Made by a program: the position numbers and the translations under genes. From contig NZ_CP091881.1 of NCBI RefSeq assembly GCF_022163125.1, positions 4,774,001 to 4,838,000 of the forward strand: 64,000 bases of DNA. The letters run 5' to 3'. Below are positions 52,168 through 59,828 of the stretch, one piece after another. Source of the DNA: Paenibacillus sp. HWE-109 (GTDB taxonomy: Bacteria > Bacillota > Bacilli > Paenibacillales > NBRC-103111). Each line of letters opens with the position of its first letter. Positions within the stretch are counted from its first letter, which is position 1. The notes under the pieces are model-generated. The model saw nothing but the letters and a program-made list of their open reading frames with translations. It had not been told where the DNA came from and searched no databases.

Positions 52168-53121
52168 ATGGCACCGTATATTGTTCGTCGTCTCCTCATA
52201 TCCTTGCTGGTCTTGCTAGGCATAACGATCATTAATTTTATGATCATTAATTTGGCTCCTGGGAATCCTGTTGAGCTGTTCATCGACCCTGATACACCCA
52301 GGGAACTCATTCAAGCGCGGAAAGAACTGCTAGGACTGAATGCCCCGCTTTTCACGCAATATATCAAATGGTTAGGCGCCTTGCTGCAGGGGAATCTGGG
52401 CTACTCCTTCAGCTCCCATGCGCCTGTCCTCCATATCATCGGAGAACGGTTGGGTCCTACGCTGCTGCTAGCCGCTGCCTCCTTGCTATTCGGGCTCCTT
52501 ATTGCCATCCCAATCGGTATTCTAAGCGCCTTGAAGCAAAATACGAAATTTGATTACTTAATGACCGGCTTTTCCTTCATCAGCGTCTCTGTTCCACAAT
52601 TTTTCTTAAGCTTAACCCTCATCTATATCATTGCAGTCAAACTCCATCTTCTGCCAACTGGCGGCATGGTGACTTTGGGTTATGAGGGGGACTTACGGGA
52701 TCGGCTCATTCATTTGGTGCTCCCCGTGCTTGTACTTGGCAGCGTCGTCGCCGGCAAGAAAGTGCGCTATATACGCTCCAGCGTGCTCGAGGTCTTGAAG
52801 CAAGATTATATGCGCACCGCGCATGCCAAAGGACTGCATCCCTTCGTTGTAATCAACAAACACGCGCTGCGCAATGCCTTGGTTCCGATCATTACCGTCA
52901 TCGCTGCCGAAATTCCTATTTTGCTCGGTGGAAGCATTGTGATTGAACAAATATTCCAATGGCCAGGCATTGGCAGACTCACGTTTTTATCCATTCTTTC
53001 GCGGGATTATCCTATCTTAATGGGACTCAATCTCGTGGCTGCTATCATCGTGCTTCTAACTAACCTCATCACGGATATTATGTATTCGCTGGCCGATCCT
53101 CGGATTAAATATGATCGTTGA
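52168..53121 (+). CDS. Peptide/nickel-type ABC permease (DppB/OppB-like)
   Basis: 317 aa from the ATG at 52168 (GGAGGTAAATCCT upstream); an earlier in-frame ATG at 52153 overlaps the RBS. Six membrane segments, the N-terminal APYIVRRLLISLLVLLGITI and the EAA region (VLKQDYMRTAHAKGLHPFVV) are typical of DppB. It completes the importer with the DppC, OppD and OppF genes on the minus strand. Confidence 0.92.
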   Translation: MAPYIVRRLLISLLVLLGITIINFMIINLAPGNPVELFIDPDTPRELIQARKELLGLNAPLFTQYIKWLGALLQGNLGYSFSSHAPVLHIIGERLGPTLLLAAASLLFGLLIAIPIGILSALKQNTKFDYLMTGFSFISVSVPQFFLSLTLIYIIAVKLHLLPTGGMVTLGYEGDLRDRLIHLVLPVLVLGSVVAGKKVRYIRSSVLEVLKQDYMRTAHAKGLHPFVVINKHALRNALVPIITVIAAEIPILLGGSIVIEQIFQWPGIGRLTFLSILSRDYPILMGLNLVAAIIVLLTNLITDIMYSLADPRIKYDR

Positions 53122-53131
53122 GCCTCAAGGT

Positions 53132-53176
53132 AAAAAGGCCTCCAAAACCACTGAACAAGTGGAGTTGGAGGCCTTT
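53132..53176. terminator. Bidirectional terminator between the importer permease and the MMPL gene
   Basis: AAAAGGCCTCCAA pairs with TTGGAGGCCTTTT, and ACCACT pairs with AGTGG in the upper stem. Confidence 0.88.
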
Positions 53177-53192
53177 TGGGTCAGGCTTTAGC

Positions 53193-55421
53193 TTACTTCT
53201 GCAAACCGCTCTGCGGTTGTTGTTTGATTTTGATTTTACCAGGCCAGAAAGATATATCTCCCAGCAGCATGGTGATCGAAGGCACAAGGAATGGCCTTAC
53301 TATAAAAGTATCCAGAATAACGCCAATGGCGCAAATGACACCAAATTGGACCAGCACTTGAATCGGCAATGAGGCCAATACTGCAAAGGTTCCTGCCAGA
53401 ATAAGTCCAGCTGATGTAATGACGCTGCTCGTCGTACTGACACCAAGCCGGATAGCATCCCTGAGCTTCAATCGATTTCGTTCCTGCCAAATGCTTGATA
53501 CCATAAATATATTGTAATCTTCCCCCAAAGCCACGAGGAATACGAACGCATAGAGCGGAATTAATCCTTGGATAGCCGAGGTATCCATGAAGTAGTGTAG
53601 AATGAGCCACCCTGCTCCCAAAGCAGAGAAGTACGAAAGCAGGACCGTAGCAATGAGATAGACCATCGCGACAATCGAGCGCAAATAGATTAGCAGCAGT
53701 AAGGCAATGACGATAATGACAATCGGAATAACCATGTACGTATCGCGTTCTACAACACTTTTGGTGTCATATTGCGTGGCGGTTTCACCGCCCACCCAGA
53801 CTTGCGGTGCGGACATTCCCGCTTCCAGCAGCTTCTGTTCCGTTGTTGAACGGATTTCCGGAATGCGGTCAATCGATGTGAGCGCATAGGGATCTTCTTT
53901 AAAAATCAGTTCGTAGACTTTGTACGCAGCATCCTTTTTACTGTCAACGGGCTTAGAAACAGACTCTACATAGGGAAGCTTCGATAGGGCTCCCTGCACA
54001 TCCGCTGCTTTCCCTTCCGTGTTGACAATTATTTTCACCGGAGCAAGCGAACCTGGCGAAACATGCTCGGAAAGCAGCGCAAATCCTTCGCGAGACGGCA
54101 TAGTTGATGGAAAAGATTCCAAAATGTTATAAGTAAATTTAATCTGCGGTGCAAAAGCGGCAAGCGCGATTAGAATAATTAGACTGACTGCAAGAACGCT
54201 TTTAGGCTTCTCTGTGACGATGTATCCTAGTGCAGCACTCATTTTGCCAACTGGCTTCTGCACGCGAATCTTCCTCCCTTTGCGCGCTTCTTTCTCAGCA
54301 CGCATTTCAGGGGTCAATGGAATAAACGGGAAGAAGGATACGCGCCCAATAATAGCAAGCAAAGCAGGAACAAGGGTTAAACTGGCTATTGCCATAATGA
54401 AAATAGCTACGCTAAACGGGATCGCAAAGCGATGATTGGACCCGTAATGGGCAAAAAGCAAAGCAAGCAATGAAACGATAACCGTTAAACCGCTCATCCC
54501 TATGGCCCCTGTAGCTCCTCCGAAAGAGACGCGCAGCGCTGCGTACTTGTCTTTCTCTTCCAGTAAAGCTTGCCGGTATCTGGCCACAAAGAAAAGGCAA
54601 TAGTCTGTTCCGGCGCCGAACAATAACACTGTCATAATCGAAATCGATTGTGCGTCTACAGTGATCCAGCCTTGTTTGGCCAGGAAACCAAGAATCGGCG
54701 AAATGATGCCATAGGCAAAGCCCACCCCAACCAGAGGAATGATAGCGAGAATTGGGGAACGATATAATACGATCAACAGGATCAGCACGAGAAGAACCGT
54801 AGCTAGAAGCAGCGCGAAGTCAGCCCCTTTGAACAAGGCGGTAGCATCCGTTTGAATACCGACAGGACCGGTAATCCGGGCATATAGTCCTGCTTCGTCA
54901 CCTTTAAGCGCGAACGGATCGCTTCCCAGCTGATTTGCTGCTATTTCTTGCAGTTTCTTCAAATCCGCTTGCAGCACGTCGGTTTCTGTCCCTTCGTCAA
55001 AGGAAATCGGCAGAACCAATAAAGTGCCATCCTTCGAAAGCATCGCTTTCACAGCTTGCGCTGGCATTTGGTGCAGCGGCGGCAAGCCTTTTTGTGCGGT
55101 GAGCGGCGTATCCGTCAACTGCTTCGCAATCTTCTGGATGGCGGCAATGTCCGGATCTGTTAATCCTGCTGCCCGGTACCAGACGACCAAAGCAGGTACG
55201 CCTTCATCGCTTGGGAATTGCGCGCGCATCGTATCGCTAGCTTGAAGCGACTCAGAGTCGACAGGCAGTTTACTGGCACCATTATTTTCTTGTGAATTGA
55301 CGTTAGGCAAAAAGACGGATAAAATTCCAGTTAGTAAAACCCAAACGATCAAAGTGATCCATTTGCTGCGACGACCGGCCACGATCTCGCCCAGCTTGCT
55401 GAATAGCGGATTCTCATGCAT
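53193..55421 (-). CDS. MMPL/RND-type transporter (YdfJ-like)
   Basis: 742 aa from the ATG at 55421; the open frame is longer. Twelve membrane segments in the 1+5, 1+5 order with two extracellular loops. Motifs such as GAGTDYCLFFVARYR and ALGEDYNIFMVSSIWQE hold the Asp residues of the proton relay. Gram-positive MMPL proteins export lipids, siderophores or drugs. The TetR gene is divergent 129 bp away and is the likely regulator. The gene ends at the terminator with the importer operon. Confidence 0.9.
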   Translation of the reverse strand: MHENPLFSKLGEIVAGRRSKWITLIVWVLLTGILSVFLPNVNSQENNGASKLPVDSESLQASDTMRAQFPSDEGVPALVVWYRAAGLTDPDIAAIQKIAKQLTDTPLTAQKGLPPLHQMPAQAVKAMLSKDGTLLVLPISFDEGTETDVLQADLKKLQEIAANQLGSDPFALKGDEAGLYARITGPVGIQTDATALFKGADFALLLATVLLVLILLIVLYRSPILAIIPLVGVGFAYGIISPILGFLAKQGWITVDAQSISIMTVLLFGAGTDYCLFFVARYRQALLEEKDKYAALRVSFGGATGAIGMSGLTVIVSLLALLFAHYGSNHRFAIPFSVAIFIMAIASLTLVPALLAIIGRVSFFPFIPLTPEMRAEKEARKGRKIRVQKPVGKMSAALGYIVTEKPKSVLAVSLIILIALAAFAPQIKFTYNILESFPSTMPSREGFALLSEHVSPGSLAPVKIIVNTEGKAADVQGALSKLPYVESVSKPVDSKKDAAYKVYELIFKEDPYALTSIDRIPEIRSTTEQKLLEAGMSAPQVWVGGETATQYDTKSVVERDTYMVIPIVIIVIALLLLIYLRSIVAMVYLIATVLLSYFSALGAGWLILHYFMDTSAIQGLIPLYAFVFLVALGEDYNIFMVSSIWQERNRLKLRDAIRLGVSTTSSVITSAGLILAGTFAVLASLPIQVLVQFGVICAIGVILDTFIVRPFLVPSITMLLGDISFWPGKIKIKQQPQSGLQK

Positions 55422-55480
55422 ATCGGAACATCTCTCCCCGTACTTATTTGACGTGATATGGTTAAATTTGAAGTACACAA

Positions 55481-55509
55481 TTAATTATATATACTAGATA
55501 GTTAATTAA
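55481..55509. promoter_or_regulatory. Inverted repeat in the MMPL-TetR gap (candidate operator)
   Basis: TTAATTA and TAATTAA flank a 15-nt centre that holds ACTAGATAGT. It lies between the two divergent starts. Confidence 0.4.
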
Positions 55510-55550
55510 TCAACTTCTTTTTTATTTTCATTTTTTCAGGAGTGATTGCT

Positions 55551-56171
55551 ATGGACAAAAAGACAAAACCGCTCGGTAGACCACGTGCTGCCCAAGGGGA
55601 AGTACCCCTCACTCAAAAAATAGTAATGACGGCTATTCGGTTATTCCTCTCCAAAGGCTACGAGTCAGTATCCATGGATGACGTCGCCAAAGCGTGCGAA
55701 GTGACCAAAGCTTCTGTCTATTATTATTATCCATCCAAGTCCGATCTGTTGACGGCATCGATGATTCAACTCATGGAAAATGTCAGAAAAGTTACCTTGT
55801 TGCGTTTAAGTCAACCCACTTCCTTGCGTGACAGGCTCTTAGACATCACTGAAGCCCATCTGAAAGCCATTGACTTCGATCTCCATTCCTTCATGCGTAA
55901 AATGGAGGCGACCCTCTCAGAAGAACAAATGATCGCGATGCGCAAATCCGAACAAGGGATCCTCGATGCGTTGGAAGTCGAATTCAACAAATCTGCCGCA
56001 TCCGGGGAAATCGGCCCGGTAGACGCTCGCGTTATTGCCCGTGCTTACACCTCGCTGCTGATGATGGGCCATGCGCGTGATGGCAGCGGCAACAAAATGT
56101 TCCCCTATGAAAGCGAAGCCGCTAAGCAAATTATTGACATTTTGTGGCATGGCTTATTCCCTCCTCAATAA
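55551..56171 (+). CDS. TetR family regulator
   Basis: 206 aa from the ATG at 55551 (CAGGAGTGATTGCT upstream); a GTG three codons earlier is possible. The N-terminal helix-turn-helix is SMDDVAKACEVTKASVYYYYPSK. The C-terminal ligand domain is not assigned. It probably represses the divergent MMPL exporter gene and itself. The 3' end runs into the GATGAG satellite 31 bp after the stop. Confidence 0.9.
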   Translation: MDKKTKPLGRPRAAQGEVPLTQKIVMTAIRLFLSKGYESVSMDDVAKACEVTKASVYYYYPSKSDLLTASMIQLMENVRKVTLLRLSQPTSLRDRLLDITEAHLKAIDFDLHSFMRKMEATLSEEQMIAMRKSEQGILDALEVEFNKSAASGEIGPVDARVIARAYTSLLMMGHARDGSGNKMFPYESEAAKQIIDILWHGLFPPQ

Positions 56172-56201
56172 ACGGAAGTGAGAAAACCGGCTTCGAGGCC
56201 C

Positions 56202-56313
56202 TGAGTGATGAGCGATGAGTGATGAGCGATGAGCGATGAGTGATGAGTGATGAGCGATGAGTGATGAGCGATGAGCGATGAGTGATGAGTGATGAGCGAT
56301 GAGTGATGAGCGA
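56202..56313. repeat. Satellite array: 42-bp unit made of six 7-bp repeats
   Basis: Sixteen 7-bp units TGAGYGA in which Y (T or C) follows the order T C T C C T, repeated without error. The perfect period is 42 bp, 2.67 copies in 112 bp. The rest of 56172-56456 holds a short degenerate extension, then sequence related to the GTAGTTCC repeats (56370-56455). No gene is seen. Confidence 0.93.
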
Positions 56314-56475
56314 GGCACCACGTGTGATGCGCGATGAAGGCTGAGGTCTGAGCCTCTTCCAAGCGACAACTCCTGTTAAGGGAACTCTAGTACTCTATTT
56401 AGGCATATAACGTGGATATTAGGGTGTTAGCGGAACTACTGTATCTGAGTCAATAGAGTGGACACAAAAAAAGAG

Positions 56476-57360
56476 CTAAGAAGTTAGTTTTATTTGCTTG
56501 TAGTACTGGGATTCAAACTTGTCTGGAGACAAATAGCCAAGCTTGCTGTGCGTACGCTTCCTGTTGTAGAAAAACTCAATGTACCAGTAGATTCGTTGGT
56601 GTGCTTCTTGGCGGCTTTGAAATTTATATCTGTACACCAATTCCCGCTTGAGAATGCTGTGAAAAGCCTCTATACAAGCGTTGTCGTAGCAATTACCTTT
56701 ACGGCTCATACTACGAATCATATGGTATTCTTTCAGTTGTTTACGGTACTCATTAGATGCATACTGCGATCCCCGGTCTGAATGATGGATAAGGCCTTTA
56801 GGCGGCCTTTTGGCTTCGTATGCTTGATTTAAGGCGTCTAGCGTCAGTTCCACGGTCATGCGATTGCCCAGCTGCCAGCCAACGATTTTGCGGGTAAACA
56901 AGTCAAGAACGCTTGCTAAATAAAGGTTTCCTTGACGTGTATGGATGTACGTGATGTCGGTAACCCATACTTGATTCGGTCTTGTACACACATCAAAATG
57001 CTGATTTAACCAATTTGGCGCAATCGGGTGGCTGTGATTGGAATCCGTTGTTTGTACCTTGAATTTCCCTATAGCTTGTGAGCGTAAGCCCTTCTTTTTC
57101 ATGATGCGTCCAACCGTTTTGACAGCGACTTTGAAACCTTTTTTTCTCAGTTCCTTTGTGATTTTCGGACTCCCGTAATTCCGATCCGATTCCAAGTACT
57201 CCTTTTCCACCTCTTTAGCCAACGCTTCGCGGTGCTTTTTCCGCTCACTTGGGGGTGTGGTTCGCCATTTATAATAGCCGCTCTTGGATACACCTAGTAC
57301 GCTGCACATCTTCTCAACTCGAAATGTTGAACGGTGGTCATCAATGAACTTGAATCTCAC
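56476..57360 (-). CDS. IS3-family transposase OrfB (DDE domain)
   Basis: 294 aa in its own frame from a GTG that overlaps the OrfA stop (GTGA). An HTH_21 region is at about 45-100, followed by the rve integrase core: D in VWVTDITYIHT, D in LIHHSDRGSQYAS, E in NACIEAFHSILKRE. Normally made as an OrfAB fusion by -1 frameshifting. No frame damage is seen. Confidence 0.93.
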   Translation of the reverse strand: MRFKFIDDHRSTFRVEKMCSVLGVSKSGYYKWRTTPPSERKKHREALAKEVEKEYLESDRNYGSPKITKELRKKGFKVAVKTVGRIMKKKGLRSQAIGKFKVQTTDSNHSHPIAPNWLNQHFDVCTRPNQVWVTDITYIHTRQGNLYLASVLDLFTRKIVGWQLGNRMTVELTLDALNQAYEAKRPPKGLIHHSDRGSQYASNEYRKQLKEYHMIRSMSRKGNCYDNACIEAFHSILKRELVYRYKFQSRQEAHQRIYWYIEFFYNRKRTHSKLGYLSPDKFESQYYKQIKLTS

Positions 57361-57653
57361 TTCGGGTCTTTGCTGAAGATGTGCAGCGCCTTTTTTAAGA
57401 TAGCTAGTTCTTCCTCTAGGTCTTTGTTGCGTTGTTCCAAGTCTTTCATGATCTGATCATGGCTACGTAGATTGCCACTTCCTACGAAGGGCTCATCTGG
57501 AAATTGGCGATATTTACTGACCCAACTGCTCAATGTCTTCGCTGGAATGTTCAATTCGCTTGCAATATCCGGAATCGATTTACTATGTTGTTGAATGTAC
57601 TTAACCGTTTCTTCTTTGAACTTTTGATTGTACCGTTGGCGGAATTCATTCAT
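57357..57653 (-). CDS. IS3-family transposase OrfA
   Basis: 98 aa from an ATG at 57653 behind GAGGTGTCCGAG (a GTG at 57662 is the alternative). Helix-turn-helix SIPDIASELNIPAKTLSSWV and a C-terminal leucine-zipper-like helix (EQRNKDLEEELAILKKAL). The slippery site lies in the AILKKAL codons, 11 codons before the stop, in the right phase for a -1 shift into OrfB. Confidence 0.9.
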   Translation of the reverse strand: MNEFRQRYNQKFKEETVKYIQQHSKSIPDIASELNIPAKTLSSWVSKYRQFPDEPFVGSGNLRSHDQIMKDLEQRNKDLEEELAILKKALHIFSKDPK

Positions 57654-57780
57654 CTCGGACACCTCGTCATTTAGATAGGTCTATTATCTAATTTCCCAAT
57701 TCGTTGTGTCCACTGTTAAGTCTAAATGCATACAGGGTCTTATTTCCACGAAAAGAGCTGATTTTCCCTTCAAACAGCAG

Positions 57781-57933
57781 AAATAACGTACTGTAGTTCC
57801 CTCACCCCCGCGATATGGGTACTTTTGGCTAGAATAGCGTACTTTAGTTCCCTCAAGCTCAGTATCATGACACTTTTGGCAAGAATAGCGTCTTGACGTT
57901 CCTTATATCCATGCGAGGCAGCTACAGTAACTC
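57781..57933. repeat. Three 51-bp tandem units with AATARCGT...GTTCC core
   Basis: AATAACGTACTGTAGTTCC (57782), AATAGCGTACTTTAGTTCC (57833) and AATAGCGTCTTGACGTTCC (57884) recur at exact 51-bp steps. The second and third are preceded by ACTTTTGGCNAGA. They are related to the repeats at 24.2 kb and 56.4 kb. No gene is seen in 57715-57963. Confidence 0.85.
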
Positions 57934-57963
57934 CCCCGCTCACCCAAAACCTATAAATTATAG

Positions 57964-58000
57964 CAAAAAAGACAGCCCCGAATGAATCGGAATGCTGTCT
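57964..58000 (-). terminator. Terminator of the cold-shock gene
   Basis: On the minus strand GACAGCATTCCGA pairs with CGGGGCTGTC, followed by TTTTTT. Confidence 0.8.
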
Positions 58001-58049
58001 TCGTTGTTTGTGCTATGACACTATTTATAAGTGGGGATCTCCCAGTTTC

Positions 58050-58247
58050 TTATAATTTGGTGACGTTAGCTGCTTGAGGACCACGGTTGCCTTGAGTAAT
58101 ATCGAACTCAACGGATTGGCCTTCTTCTAATGTTTTGAATCCTTCGCCCTGAATTGCGGAGAAGTGTACGAATACATCGTCGCCTCCATCTACAGAAATG
58201 AAACCGTAGCCTTTTTCTGCGTTAAACCATTTAACTGTACCCTTCAA
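58050..58247 (-). CDS. Cold-shock protein (Csp family)
   Basis: 65 aa from a TTG start behind AGGAGGTTGTTCAT. RNP1 is KGYGFISV and RNP2 VFVHFSAI; the sequence MKGTVKWFNAEKGYGF is that of Bacillus CspB/CspD. It binds single-stranded RNA as an anti-structure chaperone. The inferred leader is only about 40 nt, so the long cold-responsive leader of E. coli cspA is not present. Confidence 0.95.
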   Translation of the reverse strand: MKGTVKWFNAEKGYGFISVDGGDDVFVHFSAIQGEGFKTLEEGQSVEFDITQGNRGPQAANVTKL

Positions 58248-58292
58248 ATGAACAACCTCCTAAAAATATCGCCATCTATGACGAATAAGGAA

Positions 58293-58321
58293 ATTATACC
58301 ATTCCGACCGCGATAAATCAA
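58293..58321 (-). promoter_or_regulatory. Promoter of the cold-shock gene
   Basis: TTGATT (58316-58321) and TGGTATAAT (extended -10, TATAAT at 58293-58298) with a 17-bp spacer on the minus strand. Confidence 0.7.
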
Positions 58322-58375
58322 CGCTCAAAACACGGTGGATAAGCTAAAATTTGTTGATGTACCAACGTTTTTCGC

Positions 58376-59092
58376 TTATGCAGGGACAGGTTTACTTATG
58401 CATAAATATTGCTTGGAATTCGGTAAAAAAGGTAAGCTTGCTTGCCTCTTTTCAGCCAAAAAGCCATCTGATTGCAGTCCATTCATTAATTCTGTAAGCC
58501 TGCTATATTCAACAGTCTGAAAATTGAGCAACGGATAGATCCGTAATTCTCCGCCTGGTTTGCAGACCCTGAGAAGCTCTCTAATCGCCGCTTGATGAAA
58601 GTCAAAGTCAAACTGTTCCTCATAGAGAAACATAAAGTGGCTGCACACAACCAAGTCGAAGGTTGCTTCCTCGAATGGCAGCGAAGGCAAATAGGAAACG
58701 TGATACCTGGATGCCGCATCTTCCCTAGAGAAGTCCTCCACAAATCTTCGGAGACCCTCGATTCGTCCGGCCTTATGGTTCTCTACAGAACCATAGTAGC
58801 TCCAGTCATATACATCCTGCAGCTTCTCCATCTTGGCAGCTACGAGTTCAATCTCCTGCATGCCGTGCTGCGCAATGCCTTCAACGGATTTCTCATACAG
58901 CGGATCAGCCGCTTCAGCCTTAATACCAGCTTGCCTTGCTTCGGCAGTAAACGAAGAGGCGCCACCCGCCACATCCAAGACTCGCTTGCCAACTAAATCC
59001 TCGGTTTGCAGCATAAACATTTTCTCATATTCGGCATACGATCTTGAGGTCATAGCGACCCCTACCTGTTCATAAACACGCTTTGTTTCCAT
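58376..59092 (-). CDS. Class I SAM-dependent methyltransferase
   Basis: 238 aa from the ATG at 59092 (GAGGAG 8 nt upstream; an ATG two codons earlier is too close to it). Motif I is VLDVAGGASSFT, the post-I acidic residue lies in AEAADPLY, and motif IV/V is FDLVVCSHFMFLY followed by ELLRVCKPGGELRIYP. The methyl acceptor is unknown. It stands alone, and its 3' end is close to the csp promoter. Confidence 0.87.
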   Translation of the reverse strand: METKRVYEQVGVAMTSRSYAEYEKMFMLQTEDLVGKRVLDVAGGASSFTAEARQAGIKAEAADPLYEKSVEGIAQHGMQEIELVAAKMEKLQDVYDWSYYGSVENHKAGRIEGLRRFVEDFSREDAASRYHVSYLPSLPFEEATFDLVVCSHFMFLYEEQFDFDFHQAAIRELLRVCKPGGELRIYPLLNFQTVEYSRLTELMNGLQSDGFLAEKRQASLPFLPNSKQYLCISKPVPA

Positions 59093-59222
59093 GCTCATCT
59101 CTCCTCTGCTCAGCTCATCATTCGTTCTAATTGCCTGTTGGTCCGTTCCCTATGGAAAGGATTAGGAGAATTCTATCACAGGTTAAACTTGTGCTGCAAC
59201 AGAAATTTTAGAGACAGCTTGT

Positions 59223-59251
59223 TTGGAAATCGGCCTTATTTATGGTACGAT
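59223..59251 (+). promoter_or_regulatory. Candidate promoter of the 81-aa gene
   Basis: TTGGAA (59223-59228) and TACGAT (59246-59251) with a 17-bp spacer and a TGG before the -10. Confidence 0.4.
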
Positions 59252-59292
59252 TGCCTATATCTTTGCGTTCAATGCAGAAATGAGGAAAAACA

Positions 59293-59538
59293 GTGTCAAA
59301 TCAACCTTTTAAAAAACATACCATCTACAAAAAAGACAAATGGAACATGCTGAATGTCGAGGTCCAAGGAACCAAAATTGTCTTGACCGAAATCAGTGAC
59401 CAATGGGGCGAAGAATGCCATACCTTCATCGGTCGTCCAGCCATGCTTCACTGGGCCAATGAGCGATTTGCGAAGGATAAATTCCAAGGTACAGAGGAAG
59501 AATGGCAAGCCATTATGGATGCTTTCAAAGCCGTTTAG
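59293..59538 (+). CDS. Unrecognised small protein, 81 aa
   Basis: GTG start behind GAGGAAAAACA. A soluble, Lys/Trp/Glu-rich protein with two regions, KWNMLNVEVQGTKIVLTEIS and AMLHWANERFAKDKFQGT. It looks like a small conserved Bacillales hypothetical protein but I cannot name it. It is followed after about 30 bp by the promoter of the Mn riboswitch. Confidence 0.6.
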   Translation: MSNQPFKKHTIYKKDKWNMLNVEVQGTKIVLTEISDQWGEECHTFIGRPAMLHWANERFAKDKFQGTEEEWQAIMDAFKAV

Positions 59539-59570
59539 TCCAAGCTGTCCAATCCTAGGGTCCAAATGCC

Positions 59571-59599
59571 TTGACTTCCTCATCTAGTCTTCCTATAAT
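59571..59599 (+). promoter_or_regulatory. Promoter of the Mn riboswitch-terC transcript
   Basis: TTGACT (59571-59576) and TATAAT (59594-59599) with a 17-bp spacer. A second TATAAT at 59605 has no matching -35. Confidence 0.75.
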
Positions 59600-59616
59600 A
59601 AAGATATAATTTCATA

Positions 59617-59735
59617 GCGTTTACTCCAAAGGGGAGTAGCTGATACAGTAAAGTCGTCAATTCGGATCCTCATCAGATCCCGGCTTTATTGGCAACGACA
59701 ACGTTGTTAGCAAGACCTTTGCCATGTTTTATTGG
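59617..59735 (+). promoter_or_regulatory. yybP-ykoY manganese riboswitch
   Basis: The aptamer shows the conserved elements AAAGGGGAGTAGC (59628-59640), TTCGGATCCTCATCAGATCC (around 59661-59680), and GCAAGACCTTTGCC (59710-59723), which closes helix P1. This class binds Mn2+ and turns on manganese exporters of the TerC/YkoY type, exactly the gene that follows. Confidence 0.93.
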
Positions 59736-59757
59736 TGAAGGTCTTTTTTGATGAATT

Positions 59758-59800
59758 AGAGCCTTCACCGGTCCATCGGTGTCAGGCTCTATTTTTTTTC
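59758..59800 (+). terminator. Riboswitch-controlled terminator before terC
   Basis: AGAGCC pairs with GGCTCT over a GC-rich loop with CACCGG/TCGGTG inside, followed by eight T. CCTTCACC in its 5' side can pair with GGTGAAGG (59734-59741), which gives a competing antiterminator. Confidence 0.85.
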
Positions 59801-59828
59801 AAAAAAATTGCTAAGGGAGTGTTCGATT

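Larger units (their letters stand above)
56457..57714 (-). mobile_element. IS3-family insertion sequence (IS150 group type)
   Basis: About 1258 bp with terminal inverted repeats AGTGGACACAA (56457-56467) and TTGTGTCCACT (57704-57714), imperfect further in. Two overlapping orfs encode a helix-turn-helix/leucine-zipper protein and a DDE transposase, joined by a -1 slippery heptamer A-AAA-AAG at 57390-57396 (minus strand). Both reading frames are intact, so the element may be active. I find no clear target-site duplication, and the flanks are repeat-rich. Its outer borders may be off by a few bases. Confidence 0.88.

Noticed and set aside
56154..56369. Two overlapping minus-strand frames rich in Ser-Leu-Ile-Ala-His
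   Set aside because: They are translations of the 7-bp satellite with no RBS and no natural protein composition.
58248..58290. Long cold-shock leader of the csp gene
   Set aside because: The promoter is only about 40 nt upstream, too short for the structured leader of E. coli cspA.
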